Shown here one piece after another: positions 23,027-34,641 of a DNA stretch of 64,000 bases. Under the pieces are notes generated by a model, which searched no databases, had not been told where the DNA came from, and was given only the letters and a program-made list of their open reading frames with translations. The first letter of the stretch is position 1. Every line of letters begins with the position of its first letter. The translations under genes and the position numbers were made by a program. Source of the stretch: Polytrichum commune (Eukaryota > Streptophyta > Polytrichopsida > Polytrichales > Polytrichaceae); the NCBI GenBank assembly GCA_950295325.1, contig OX485806.1:3286001-3350000 (forward strand), read 5' to 3'.

Positions 23027-23757
23027 TTGTAGTAGCTCCTTAGCGAATTTTTTTTGTGCAATTTTTTTTCGCAATGGCTGGTTACTCACAATTTCAGTTT
23101 GGTAGTAGCCAAGATGAGGATAACCTCATTGGTAGTGAGAATTATTTTGAGCCATTTTGTATCGCCATAGTTGAAATGATAAAATACTTCAAAACCATAA
23201 AGATCATAAGAGAGCACAAAATCTCTCTTCTTCGATTATCCATGATTGAAGATCAAAGATAAGAAGAGAGAAATTGATGAGGATGATTAAGAGGAGAGCA
23301 TGTCTTAAATAATACCAAAGAGTAGTGCTTTGTCCAATGTGTATGGGTTTTCCCCTCTTCATTCTTAAACACCCAAGGAGACATTTATTTCCTACATGGG
23401 CCAAACTTGGCAATTTGGCAATTTTCATTATCTTTTGAATAAAATTGAACATTATATTACACAATTCTTATGAACACAATTCTTGTTGAAATCTTTTGAT
23501 ACAATGTGAATGTAGAGAATTATGGTTTTTTATCACAAAAAATCTTCACCATTAGGTGAACTTCTCTTCACCGGTGGACTTCTCCGGTGGACTTCTCCTC
23601 TAGGTGTTTAGACTTCAACCGGTCAAGACTCCTTAAGAAATATTTTATTGCCTTTAATTCTTCTCCGGCACATCCACCATTTGCCTCATATAACCATGTC
23701 TTGGCCAAGCATTCTTGACCGACCGGAGGCCTTCTCCACCATAGTGTAAACCGGCCC
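22641..23757. mobile_element. PIF/Harbinger-type non-autonomous element, TSD TTA
   Basis: The left end GGGCCGGTTTACACTACGGT and right end CACCATAGTGTAAACCGGCC (then C) are near-perfect inverted repeats. TTA flanks both sides (22638-22640 and 23758-23760). The GGGCC start and TTA target are typical of PIF/Harbinger. Subterminal CCGGTGGACTTCTCC motifs repeat several times. The 1.1-kb interior has a TC microsatellite and one short open frame (23056-23262, 68 codons, starting before MAGYSQFQFG) but no DDE transposase. Confidence 0.88.
22973..23022 (+). repeat. TC microsatellite
   Basis: About 25 perfect TC units inside the Harbinger-type element, just before its short open frame. Confidence 0.95.
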
Positions 23758-23760
23758 TTA

Positions 23761-24279
23761 GAGAACTTCCCATAGAATTGTATGCTCTCAAGCTTACTAT
23801 GGGCTTCCAATCAAGGTTGAGGGGCTCTCCTACATCGTCCCTGAGACGAAATATACATCCCCAAGCACTCCTCACTCCCACAAAGCAATCTTCTTAATCT
23901 CCTTCTCTACTGGAAGAGAAGAGGAGAACCTACAAACAATCCGAACAGACAATGCATAATCGGATGACCTTTGGCGAAGAGAATCGGCAAAGAAATCGGA
24001 ATCGGGAAGGTGAAGAGAGTGAGTGTATGTCTGTCTTCTCCGTCTGTCTGTCTGCACAGGCAGTGGACGGAGGAGATTAGGGGAGGAGGGTTATATCGGT
24101 CAGATCCGACAGTCGAGAAAGCACATGCGACATGGCCTCACCAAAATCTGCTTTCATCGCCCATAGAATTCTTCTCGACAACGGCTTACCCACCTATCCC
24201 CCTTTTGGCTAGTCAGTTAAGCAAGCTCATTATCCCAACACTTGGCGGAACAAGGATTTAATACTCAATATAAATTGAC
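23761..24279. other. Gene-poor stretch
   Basis: A short plus-strand frame at 23971-24261 and overlapping minus-strand frames have no recognisable domain. The area around 23990-24130 is less AT-rich, but I can assign nothing to it. Confidence 0.4.
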
Positions 24280-24893
24280 AACCATGTAGAAGACATCATG
24301 GGGTTTATCTCATTGGGAACCCCATGACAACCCAACCATATTAAAACAACATATGTTGATATCAAGGAGGTTTTTTATTGCTAAAGAGTGAAACTCTTTT
24401 CATCTCTATGCGAAGAAACTAGATTATCTCCACCTCAAGAATTTTCTTAAATAGGAATGTGATTTATACTCGAAGCAACTATTGACTCCAAAGCAACGCA
24501 AAATCAATGTTGCCTACTGCACCTCGAACCATAGACTTGCCATTGAAATTGGACGATGAACGATTATCCCTACATCTAGAGATATTAGACTACTCTGTAC
24601 GCCGCTTTTGCTCCTACAATGCACTTGAAAACGAGACACATTTCATGTTGGAATGTATGATATATAACCCCATTAGAGATAAGGTTCCATCACTATCTGA
24701 GAACGTAGTTCCAAGGAGCCTCAAGTCTTTCTTTCATTTAGATCAACAATATCACATTAGTCTCTATCTCACGGAGGCTACTGCAATCTGCCACTCTAAA
24801 GAATTAATTGGTTTGAAACCATCATGACATACTTTTAGTCCCATTAGCCTTTTCGGCTTCCCGGACTTCAAAATCAATTTCATTTCATTCCAA
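24280..24893 (+). pseudogene. LINE 3' region with zinc-knuckle (family L2)
   Basis: 24507-24827 stays open for 106 codons and resembles the zf-RVT-type region downstream of plant LINE reverse transcriptases. In it a RRFCSYNALENETHFMLEC stretch keeps the H-F-x-L-x-C pattern, while the first cysteine pair is partly lost. The 3' end (CTTTTAGTCCCATTAGCC, then CGGCTTCCCGGACTTC and AAAATCAATTTCATTTCATT) is shared with the minus-strand copies at 39800-40470 and 62935-62989. It is 5'-truncated and inactive. Confidence 0.6.
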
Positions 24894-25019
24894 AGGGAGT
24901 AGGGTTTTGAGTCTAAACCAAATGGGAGATACTCAGCTAACTAAGCCTTACAAAATTACACATAACTTACACCTCGGATATCATCATATTGACGGACATT
25001 AAACCACCCCCCCCCCCAA

Positions 25020-26215
25020 CGAACTTTCAGGGTGTGTCAGATCCGGAATGGGGCACCCCCCTAGAAAGAAATCCATATTTTTTTGGACTCAACCAAAAAC
25101 TTCTGCTCGCCCGCCCGACTTCGAAAAAAGCATTGCCCTTGCATTCTTGAAGGCCACTTATCCACAAACCCCATATTGAGTGCACTTCACCTTCAATGTC
25201 CCAAGTCCAATATATATGTTCACTTCCATTGAGTAAATAAGCAATTGATTGAGATTTCATTTTCAAAGTGAAACTGTCAATAAAACATGTAATTAACTTG
25301 GAAGTTAAAAATACTACAAAATCCTCATTAGGTTATAATTTTTGTGACTTACCATTGAAAGAGTCTTTGTCATTCTAAAATGAAACTTTAATTATTTTTA
25401 TTTTTATTATGTTAAATATTATAATATTTTAGGTTATGCCTTCTACTTTCACAAAGTATTCATAAGCATTCAAACTAATTAAGTGTGATTGAATGTAATT
25501 AAATGTAGTTGATCCTAATTGATCCTAATTAAGCCCAATTAAATCAGAAAGTATGCTCACCAAATTAATCAAGCCTATTGAAATTTTGTGTGCGCTCATT
25601 AAGTGGTCATATAAGTCTTGTCAATCATGATGACTATTTAGCATAGTTTGAGCATGTTGTCCACTTTGTTTTGAACGCATGCTTTACTTTTTGTGCTAGT
25701 TTTTAGATCCACACCTAACCAAATACCACTCAAGTTCAATGTCCAAATTATTGGTATGCTCAATTTAGGTACACCTACTTTATTATGTACGAGCGTGTCC
25801 CTCAGTTTTCCATCACAAAAATCTTGATATAATTGCCCATATTTCTTTGTTTAACTTATTTGACACTATAATAAAATTTGAAAACCCCAAAGTAGTTTAG
25901 TATCATTTATTTGAGATGATACAACCACAAACATTGAGGGGATGAAGTTGTTGTGTTGGATGGATGAGAGGTAAGCTTACATGTGATAATTCCCTCTCAT
26001 CATCCAATAGTGAAAAAATTGTACTAAGTTAAGTCATCTCAATCTTGATTCAAATCATTATGTATATGGAGTTACTTAGTACGTATTGTACACTATGTAG
26101 CGCATGATGTAGATTACATGGAAGGGTAAGGAGTATATTTCAAACTTAAGATTGACAAATAAAGAGTACATATTCTAAAATATAAATGTTCAAATAATTC
26201 AAAAAAACGCTTCCA
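25020..26215. other. Gene-poor stretch with an R1 copy
   Basis: No gene seen. About 25605-25795 is an R1 copy on the minus strand. A partial relative of the MITE at 16010-16232 lies near 25945-26000. A C-run sits just upstream at 25006-25017. Confidence 0.5.
25605..25795 (-). repeat. Dispersed repeat R1, minus-strand copy
   Basis: On the minus strand the order is GGTGTACCTAAATTGAGC, a GACATTGAACTTGAGTGGTA block, TTTGGTTAGGTGTGGATC and a GCTCAAACTATG block. This is the R1 order, partially eroded. Confidence 0.55.
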
Positions 26216-26221
26216 ATATGA

Positions 26222-26458
26222 CAATATGAGCAATAATATCATCAATTGTAGCAATATTGAGAACACATGAGCAATAATTTGATCAATCATAACACTATTT
26301 TTTTTTGGGGGGGGGGGGGCACAAATTGAGAAATTCAATTGCATAATCATAACACTATTGAGAACATATGAGTAATAATATGATTAGTCATAATAATATT
26401 GAGAACATATGAGCCATAATATGATCAATTATAACAATATTGGGAACGTATGAGCAAA
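26222..26458 (+). repeat. Tandem array of about 41-bp units, interrupted
   Basis: Units beginning GAGAACATATGAG(C/T) start at about 26259, 26360, 26401 and 26442, with a partial unit before them. Each carries ATAATATGATCAAT-type sequence. The array is broken by a 45-bp insertion at 26300-26344. Confidence 0.75.
26285..26359 (-). mobile_element. 45-bp truncated retro-insertion with 15-bp target duplication
   Basis: AATCATAACACTATT flanks the insert at 26285-26299 and 26345-26359. On the minus strand the insert reads ATGCAATTGAATTTCTCAAT, then TTGTGC, a C-run and an A-run. The 3' sequence matches the insert at 602-652. Removing the insert and one flank restores the tandem array, which supports a real insertion event. 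Confidence 0.65.
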
Positions 26459-26469
26459 TCTAGATAACG

Positions 26470-27510
26470 TGCCCTGAACATACAAGGACAAAGACCAACG
26501 ACCACTCATGCTATGACAAACACCTTCTTTGTCTAACTTGACTCCATGAATCCCCAAAATATGTCATGCACAATAAGTAACAATTAAGAATGTGTCCGTC
26601 ATTTCTATTCACTACCTTGAGGAAGATTTCAACATACCCATTGGAGGCACAAATTTGCTTGAAAACATGCCACCTCTTTGTTGACAAATACAAGATTTTA
26701 TTTAAGCATTCGAACAATACATGTCAATTTTGGGATAGAGTTTAGCACAACACAACTGTCCTTTGTCTAACATATGTCCTAATGTGCTTTGTTGTAGTGT
26801 GCTCTAGCCCATCAAAAACAAAATCACATTAGTTTGGGCGTTAAACATGGCACGATCCTCTTTGGATTCATTGTTCACGAACATTTGACCACATATGTAA
26901 CTTATCGCACGAAGATGTTAACATGATCACGCATCAATTTGTTCTTTAAATTACCTACCCGAATTTCATGATGTTAATCTTAAGTAGTAACTCAAAATAC
27001 CAACTTTTAGACGACACATGCATCGCTGAAGTTGAAGATCAAACAAGTAGCCATCATTGACCCCTAAAACGTAGGTAATACCCTTTACATGTAATGACAT
27101 GTGAATGTTCACAACACCTACAAAAAGGGGAGGGCGAACATGGGAAGGGGGAGGGTGGAAAAGTTGATTACTATTGTAGAACCAATACTCAAAATAACCT
27201 CTAAATTGGGGTCAAAGACTTTGAATTAGTCTAGTGAACTTAGGTCAGGACAAATCAACAACCGACATTCAAGGGCATGTTTTTACCCTAACCCTTTTGG
27301 TAGGTGTTATGAAGCAAAATCATGTAATATCATAACTAGTCCATTTCCCTTTGAATTTGGTTGCCCTCTCAACACTTATGCCCTGTTCAATACTTATGCT
27401 AGTTAATTTTTTTACTAGCATTGGTATGGTACTGTTTATTTTTTAATACCATTTAATTATCCATAACGACGATTTCACCCAAAAAAAAATACCAGTAGGG
27501 TATGGGTATT
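26470..27510. other. Gene-poor stretch
   Basis: A minus-strand frame at 26511-26717 (68 codons) reads without internal stops but has no recognisable domain. Otherwise AT-rich with no structure I can name. Confidence 0.4.
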
Positions 27511-27515
27511 TGACG

Positions 27516-27782
27516 GTATTTGTGGGCCAGGGATTCATGGCACTCAAGTAAAATCATCCGTGCGGATGAAAAAAACACATGAATCATCTAAATGGCTATT
27601 TTTGGGCAAATTGATTCCGGAAATAGAGTCAAAGGCCCCAAATTAGTCTAGTGACGTCACATTCGAATGAATTGGCCCTCAATCCCATAGGGGGGCTTTT
27701 TTTATTGGAGCCACTTCATCCACGATATCTTGGATGGATGATTTTACTTGAGTGCCACGAATCCCCAGCCGTATTTGTGGGC
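27516..27782. mobile_element. Inverted-repeat element of about 265 bp
   Basis: Left arm GGGATTCATGGCACTCAAGT then AAAATCATCC; right arm GGATGATTTTACTTGAGTGC then CACGAATCCC. GTATTTGTGGGC occurs just outside each arm. Related hairpin ends (GTGGCGTCTACGTAAACTCATCC type) also occur near 5300-5345, 6815-6840, 27785-27820 and 28137-28190, so the family is common locally. Confidence 0.6.
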
Positions 27783-28678
27783 TTAAGATTCGTGATGTAT
27801 GCGTAAACTCATCCATCATAGATGAAGGGCTCTAATAAAGACAAGTCTCTTACAAAGTAGAAGGCTAATTCATTCCAACTAAGCTCTAGTAGATTACCCA
27901 TAGTGGGCTCCCTACTTCATCTTTACATGTGCCGGAATGTAGTTTCCACGTGGGGTACTAGTGGGTCGTAGCGAATGACAACATGACACGTGGCAAATCT
28001 TGAGGGCATAATAATTGTTTTGTGTCAGAGTAGAGAGCCCTCTACGATAATTTAGGGTCTCCGATGCTATATCGAAAGTGACATGATGTAAGATAGTAAT
28101 TTACGAGCTATAGTTTACTACGTTGTCACATCCACAGTGGATGAGTTTACATAGACACCACAAACCCCTAGCCGTATTTGTGTTTTCAATGTCACTCATG
28201 TCTATATACCATGCAAGAACTCACATACATAGGTAAAATTGCCTTTATCAATATGGCTTAGAATGGCATTAGCCCAATTAACAACTCATGTATAGAAAAA
28301 CGTTCTTACTTGACATACCCACCAAATATCAATAGTTGACCAGTTTTAACAATTGATACCCACGGGTATGTCCTTTGATACCATTATGAATGTCCATTAT
28401 TGATACCCATGCATTCACCTATATACCCGTCCAGTATTTATGTTTATGAGGTAAGACATGAACCAAAGTGACATCATAGGGCTGATCTCACTCCTATGCC
28501 ACGTCACATTTAATATTTTGTTTCTAATGATTCTTCCAGTGAAGAAGTAAGTTGTTGTACGTTCTGGCAGTGTTGGCCACACCACATCAACTAGAGTAAT
28601 AATCGCAGGTAAATGCCGCCGTCGATCGGTCTGCGGTAGGGAGGAAGGTGAGCCGTTGGATAGCGATCCAAGGCTGGG

Positions 28679-28727
28679 GATCTGCGCCTCCTCATTGGCC
28701 TATGCCGCTGGCGTCTACAAACCCTAA
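28679..28727 (+). promoter_or_regulatory. Histone-type promoter motifs upstream of H2B
   Basis: GATCTGCG at 28679-28686 differs by one base from the plant histone octamer in its GATCCGCG orientation. AAACCCTAA at 28719-28727 is a perfect telo-box, common near the 5' end of plant histone and translation genes. An inverted CCAAT (ATTGG) lies between them. The start codon is about 200 bp downstream. S-phase expression is an inference. Confidence 0.5.
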
Positions 28728-28923
28728 ACTCACTCACAAATATTTACAGTTCTCCCTCCATCCTCACGGTTCAAAAGGCCCTGATTCATCTTCCGTAGCT
28801 TCTGCCATTTCACGTAATTTGGCCCCGTGCGCAATCGGGTGCAAGACTTTTTGTAAGTTAGGTAGGTTGGTCTGGTTACGAGCTGAGTTTTGGTAGTGGA
28901 TTTGTGTGTTGAGGTTCGAGATC

Positions 28924-30421
28924 ATGGCTCCCAAAGCGGCCGAGGCAGAGCAGAAGGCAGGAAAGTCCAAGGCCGAGAAGAAACCCGTGAAGGCGAAGGC
29001 GGAGAAGAAGCCAGTGGCTAAGGAGGGAGGCAAGAAGAAGAAGAACAAGAAGAGTGTAGAGACTTACAAGATCTACATTTACAAGGTTTTGAAGCAGGTA
29101 AGAAAACGAGGTTTTTGCTTCTTCTTATGACATTTGCAAATTGGTGTAATTATGTGGAAACTGGAGGGGGCCGGAGGCAACATCGAAAGGCATTCGATGT
29201 TGTTCCACATATACAATGTGAGACTTCGTATAGTGGTCATTTGTGTGCTGATGATATGATGGTGATGTACATAAGAGTTTTCTTGTTACAACTACAGATT
29301 TATTGCATTTGGTAAATTTCGAACAGCCAGGATTTACAATTGAGGTTAATCACTGTGATGTCTCACATTTCTAGGGGTTGCATGTGTAGGCGAAAGTGCG
29401 CATGCTCTGACATTTGGAAATTGTTGTGGAAGAACCGTAGGCAACATCGAAAGGCATCAGATGCTTTTCCGATGTTCCACATACACCGCTCAAGCTTTAT
29501 TCAGTGGTCATTTGTGTCCTGAGGATATGGTATTGGTGTACGCAACAATTTGGTTGTTAAACTATAGAGTATCGCATTTGGTAATATCAAGCAGTTATGA
29601 TCCGCAATCAAGGTTCCACTGTTTGACATACCCACTGATCGGTCTCGCATTGCTAGGGGTTGCACGTGTAGGCAAAAGTGTGCAAGTACATTGCTCAAAC
29701 CATTTGTTTAAAAATAGTGGAGCAGTCTGATGGGGTTTACTTCTCACATTTACGGATTGGTGTATCTGGATATTGGAGGCAACATCGAAAGGCATCATCA
29801 GATGGTGCCTTTTTATTGATGTTCATCCACATACACCATGCAAGCCACATTTAGTGGTCATTCGTGTGTTTAGGATATGATGTTGATTCACATAACAATT
29901 TGGTCTTCAGACAATAGGCTATTGCGTTTGGTAGTTCCAAACAGGCATGGGTCGCATTTAATCTTCCACTATTATACTCTTAGACGTAAACACTGACAGC
30001 TTTCACATCGCTAGGGATTGCTTGTGCATGTACATTGTCTAGAGTCCGCACCCGTTCTGGAGCAGGGTGATGGGGTTCGATGTTGCCCTTGGTGCTTTTT
30101 TTTTATCTTCGCTCTCCGAGCTTCAGTGGATAGCAACGTGTGGAGTTTCTTCTTTTCCTGAATTTTGTGGCTTGCGTTTGATTACAGGTGCATCCTGATA
30201 CAGGTATCTCATCGAAGGCCATGGGCATTATGAACTCGTTCATCAACGATATCTTTGAGAAGCTTGCGCAAGAGGCTGCTCGTCTTGCACGGTATAACAA
30301 GAAGCCAACAATCACCTCTCGGGAGATTCAGACCGCAGTGCGTTTGATTTTGCCAGGAGAGTTGGCTAAGCATGCCGTTTCGGAAGGCACCAAGGCCGTG
30401 ACTAAGTTCACTAGTGCTTAG
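28924..30421 (+). CDS. Histone H2B, two exons (28924-29097, 30188-30421)
   Basis: Encodes a core histone that pairs with H2A in the nucleosome. The ATG at 28924 opens a lysine-rich tail with repeated AEKKPV-type units (residues about 9-44). The histone fold follows: [15 protein letters not shown] at the end of exon 1, and [20 protein letters not shown] directly at the start of exon 2. The C-terminus AVTKFTSA carries the lysine ubiquitinated in H2B generally. The spliced protein is 135 residues, slightly shorter than most plant H2Bs because of a short tail. The donor CAG/GTAAGA and acceptor TTACAG/GTG join codons in phase 0. Most flowering-plant H2B genes lack introns, so the 1,090-bp intron is notable; it is built of repeats. 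Confidence 0.95.
29125..30035 (+). repeat. Three imperfect tandem repeats of about 280-300 bp in the H2B intron
   Basis: Each unit runs through the same blocks: TGACATTTG-type start, GGAGGCAACATCGAAAGGCA, a GATGTTCCACATACAC block, AGTGGTCATTTGTGT, GATATG, CATTTGGTA and a CTAGGGGTTGCATGTG block. Units start near 29125, 29408 and 29745. They are diverged, so the amplification is not recent. No open frame runs through all units. Confidence 0.75.
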
Positions 30422-30479
30422 GTTTTGAAGGCTGCCATTATTCATACCATACAGACAGACCGACCATTTTATGGTGTTT

Positions 30480-31655
30480 CGTCAACACCGCCACTCCTTT
30501 GGATGATACTTCTCCTCCTGTCATGTGGGATCATTTGGAGGGTGGATCAGTATTATTCCAAGGTTTAGGGTTTTCATCATGAGTGTAACTATCATCGAAC
30601 TCATTCACCAAATTGAATATGAATATTGGAGTCTTGGTAGTAATTTTGGACACCCCACTGTACATGTCGGCCTTCAGAGGTCCTTGGAATATCCTGCAAC
30701 CTTCTTTGCAGCATGTAATACCTTGACAAGAGGTTTGTATTATTGGGCAACATCTGAGCATCAAGTCTACCATTCTCTTGCGTAGGCAGAGACATTCTAC
30801 TGGCCATTTTGACAACGAGATGCCTATTCTATCTGGAGAAGTTTGGAGATGTGAATGTTCTAATCCTAACTCTGTTGATGTTTGAACTTCCTTAGAGGTT
30901 GATCAGATGTAGACATAGAAAGGATGTAGGTAAATCGTTGTGAGGTGTTTTTGCAAGTGGAATTGGAACTCATCACCCTGCTCAAGAATGCATGTAATGA
31001 GTGCTGTTTATGAACAAATGGTTTGGGCAATGAACTTTTGTCTCCATATGCGAACCCTGGCAATCTGAAATATATTTTACGATCCGTTCAACAGTGGAAT
31101 CTCAAAATGTGAGTTAAAAACCGAATGCAATAGTTAATAGTGTTACATAAAGCACCACATTCTCAGCACAAAAATGACTAATAGATGAAGCTGGAACGGT
31201 GATTTCAAATGCGTAATCTATCAGAAAAAGCTTGTCTGCTACTTGATATGTCTGGAAAACTTACTTTAATGGAATCTCATGAAATCATCAAACTTTACTA
31301 GAACCTTACTGCTCATGATGCTCTTGTAAGGCAATTTGACCTCACAAAGGAGCTTATGCACTATTTCAGATGTCGGTGCAGCTCACTTACTTTCCGAAAC
31401 CTTATGATGTCCATGGGAGTACACAATCCTGGCTACATCTACATTTCAAAGTTTATGCATTCCTTTTTCTTTTCGTTTTTGATACAAATTGAATGCATTC
31501 AATTGCAAGGAGTAATAAAACTACAATCACCAAGGGGATCAAGTAATAATGCCAGTCTGAGTTATATTGCAACTGATTGTCAAGTTACTTCTAGTGGCAA
31601 TGAGACCTCTAACGCAGAACACCGTCGTCGAAGGCAACATCAAGGGCTTCAGTTA
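30480..31655. other. H2B 3' flank and gene-poor stretch
   Basis: Several short frames on both strands lack domains. About 31478-31515 (GATACAAATTGAATGCATTC, then AATTGCAAGGAG) is a relative of the small minus-strand retro-insertions at 602 and 26300; no target duplication was found here. Confidence 0.45.
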
Positions 31656-31659
31656 AGTC

Positions 31660-32220
31660 TTTAAGCATCCTTTGCTCCTCAATCCTACGACAATCATTGA
31701 GAGTCCCACTGAACTTCATGGACTTTCTCCACATTCCATTTTGTAGAGTTGAAAACAAGGTCATTGCGTTGTCTCCAGATAATCCAAGGCAAAACTACTC
31801 TGAAGGAATAACCAAACCCTATGAAACTTTCTAAGGGACTTGTTAAGGTTTTTGTCAAAAAAAACATTTGCATCAAGGAAAAGGACTTCTGGGAACCAAC
31901 GTTGCCTCATAACAAACAGTTGCTAGACAATGTTAGCTGCACACTGCCAAACCTGTTGCGCCAAAGAACAATCAAAGGACCTGGGTTCCACTGACTCCAC
32001 AATCTATACATTCCAAAGCTGAGAAGGTGTAGAACAGTAATGTGGATTTAAGGCATGCAATGTAAGCAATCCTCATTGAGATGGAGGGTGTCTAGTACAT
32101 CAGCTTGCAAAATTTAGAACCATTTGTAAATGTGGAGTATTGAATGGACTTTTTGGATATTATACTGAATCTCAGAAACCTCTCCCTGTTACAGCTCCAC
32201 AATAATGTGTCACCATGGCC
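31660..32220 (-). pseudogene. LINE 3' coding relic (zinc-binding and downstream helix)
   Basis: On the minus strand 31694-31876 stays open and reads SFRVVLPWIIWRQRNDLVFN. This closely resembles the W-x-I-W-x-x-R-N-x-x-x-F motif downstream of the zf-RVT zinc region in plant LINEs. Upstream on the same strand (about 31950-32100) is a frameshifted cysteine-containing stretch (LNEDCLHCM). Broken and inactive. Confidence 0.5.
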
Positions 32221-32229
32221 TACTTACAC

Positions 32230-33690
32230 AAAAGATGTGTTGATGGTTATCTACATTTCCCTGGTCACATATTCAAACGCATTGTGTCAGGTTATGGGGA
32301 TGGAAATCAACCGTCATTAATTTTATCTAGTGTTCTCTTCGAATGTGAGAAATTCCCACTGTCTACGCTATCCTCATGTTTGCTCAAAGTTGTTTCTAAG
32401 CTAAGAACTGCATGCACCTGCTGCTTTGAGTTCTGATTTCAAAAAAGGTTGCTACCCCCTAGGACTATTATTTACTTAGGCGTAAAGTCAATATAGCCTA
32501 AAAATCCAGGAGTAATTGTGGCAAAATTCTCTCCAAATGAGTTCCCTCAATTTTTGTGCAGCCTTCAGCTTCAGCTACCAGTGCTGCTCTCTCCACTGCC
32601 TCTGCAAAATACAGATCAAGGTGTTTGGTTAGTCCATTGAGGATTAGTTTGGCAAATTCCCGTCTGGAAAACATAAAAACTCTTGCAGTGAAGCTTCAAT
32701 AGAAGTGTGGAGCAAAGGAGGAACAGGGTTTGTAACTCACCGACAACAAAGAGGCGGAGGTATTCACAGCTTAGTTTTAATGCATCCGAATTAACTGAGA
32801 CCACAAAATTGTAACTATGAGTACCGTGTGCTACATCAATACAAACCTCCCAAGCATCCCACCCTTCTCTTTAAGCCTTCCTTAATTCCAAGATTCCAAA
32901 CTGTGAGACACCAAGATACGGTTTTGCTTGTCAACTCCACAGCCTAAAATCACACTCTAATCTTTCCACCACAAGTCCTGAAACCTAGACCTCTCATTCA
33001 CTTTTGAAAGCTATTTGAGACTAGCGGACATGAGAAATGTTCTAACTCAACTACAGTAATTGGTAGTTATTCACGAAGCTGTTAAATAAACATCAGTTAC
33101 ATGTTCCATTCAAATACTCACTGTTTGTTCCTCGTGTCTTCTTGGAAGGACCTGCACCTGCAGCCTGTGGTACTTTGAAAATGTTAGACCTGGCGTAGTG
33201 TGAAGCAGTAAAAGCTTCATTACTAATGCTCAAAGATATTGGAGGTTTCAACAAATCATTCAATATGTACTTCAATGATCCAATGGCTTGCCATGACTGT
33301 GTGTACACTACGTTCCTCTCCCTCTCTGTATACTACTATCTTGTAGTAAATATATTCTTGCATTCCTAGCTTCAATGGCTCTGACTGATAAACTTTGTAT
33401 TAGTCTCTGAAGAACAATACAAAATACAAAAAAAGAAAAAAGAGCATCTTAATCGGGTGAATTTCATGCCTCAGGCTCAATCTCTTCTGGGTCCTCCTTT
33501 GCTCGTCCTGTGTCATCCCAGCATTAGGTTTCACAGACCACAGAACAATCAGTGAATTAGGGTTATGAAGAGACAATTTGCAATCCGTGACCGATTTTCT
33601 GAAGTGCATAAAACAGGCCTACAGTGATACCAAACCTCAAGCCCCTCAAGGAAATAGGCATTCATGTTGCCTTTATTTACTACGGTGAAA
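32230..33690. other. Gene-poor stretch
   Basis: Short frames only (for example plus 32215-32436). Sequence is of moderate composition without recognisable domains or terminal repeats. Confidence 0.4.
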
Positions 33691-33699
33691 GAATCTGAA

Positions 33700-33920
33700 C
33701 TATACTCCAATGAGCGGGGAAAACCGGCTGCTATTTACAGATGAACCAGTTGAGTTTGAGAAATAACCGGTTGAAGTTCAAGAATTCACGAAAAGTACAG
33801 GTACAGAGATCATTTTAGAGGAATCTATGGAATACACCCCATTTTACCATGAAAAACCGAAAGATGTCAACATGTAACTGGTTGATTTCGGAAACACTAG
33901 GATCTTGACCGGTTAATCCA
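33700..33920 (-). repeat. Dispersed repeat R2, copy 3 (inverted)
   Basis: Reverse complement of the R2 order: ACCGGCTGCTATTTACAGAT, AACCGGTTGAAGTTCAAG, AGAGGAATCTATGGAATACA, then AACTGGTTGATTTCGGAAAC. Repeated ACCGGTT-like words are characteristic. Confidence 0.65.
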
Positions 33921-34165
33921 AAAATCTCCCCAGACAGTGCTATTCTCTAAATGGTGGAAAATCTATTCCACGCTTTGGAAAGGTTGAACGGCAAGGGCAT
34001 GCATGGGTGCTGATGCAGTTGTTGTTTCAAAGTTTCAAAATGGTTGGCCATCAACAACGGCATGTGGAGGCGACATGGCAGAATGGCCTGAGACATTAAA
34101 TCATATGAACATGTGCAACATGCTAGGATGACGTGGGCCCCAACTAGTTAACTACATCCTCATTA

Positions 34166-34641
34166 CACTGTGGATGGTATTTAGTGTCATGTACATTATT
34201 AATGAACGGTGTAAATTAGATGCTTGGAGGCCTAGTAGTGTCATGTCTGCTAATTGTCAACTCAACTATTTGTCAACATCAATTGCTTTTTGAAGTTCAT
34301 AGCTCTTTAAAATATAATAATTGGTATAGCACATTGGAGTGATTGAGATGAAAGTTTCACGTTTTAATATGCAAGGAAAAAAATATCCAACATACTAATG
34401 CCAAGTGTCATGTGTTTACACTTATGATCAACTTGTTGACCACTGTGTAACCTAAGCGTAGACCTCATCATATTATGGAGCATACTAATAACAAGATATC
34501 AGTAATCACACTAATGCCAATTGTCATGAGGTTCCCCTAATGGTCAAGTTATAGGCCTGTAGTGGAACCTAGAATAGGCCTCAGAATAGGGTAAGTAAGT
34601 GACACTTATTAGGCAGGTGACACTAAATACCATAAACGGTG
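34166..34641. mobile_element. MITE, ACCGTTTATGG family (copy 4)
   Basis: Left CACTGTGGATGGTATTTAGT; right GTGACACTAAATACCATAAA then CGGTG. Internal phrases shared with 13332-13866 include ATGCCAAGTGTCATGTG and GTTGACCACTGTGTAACC. 476 bp, no gene. Confidence 0.75.

Noticed and set aside
28648-28896. 82-codon frame upstream of H2B
   Set aside because: It overlaps the presumptive H2B promoter and 5' UTR with telo-box and octamer-like motifs. No domain.
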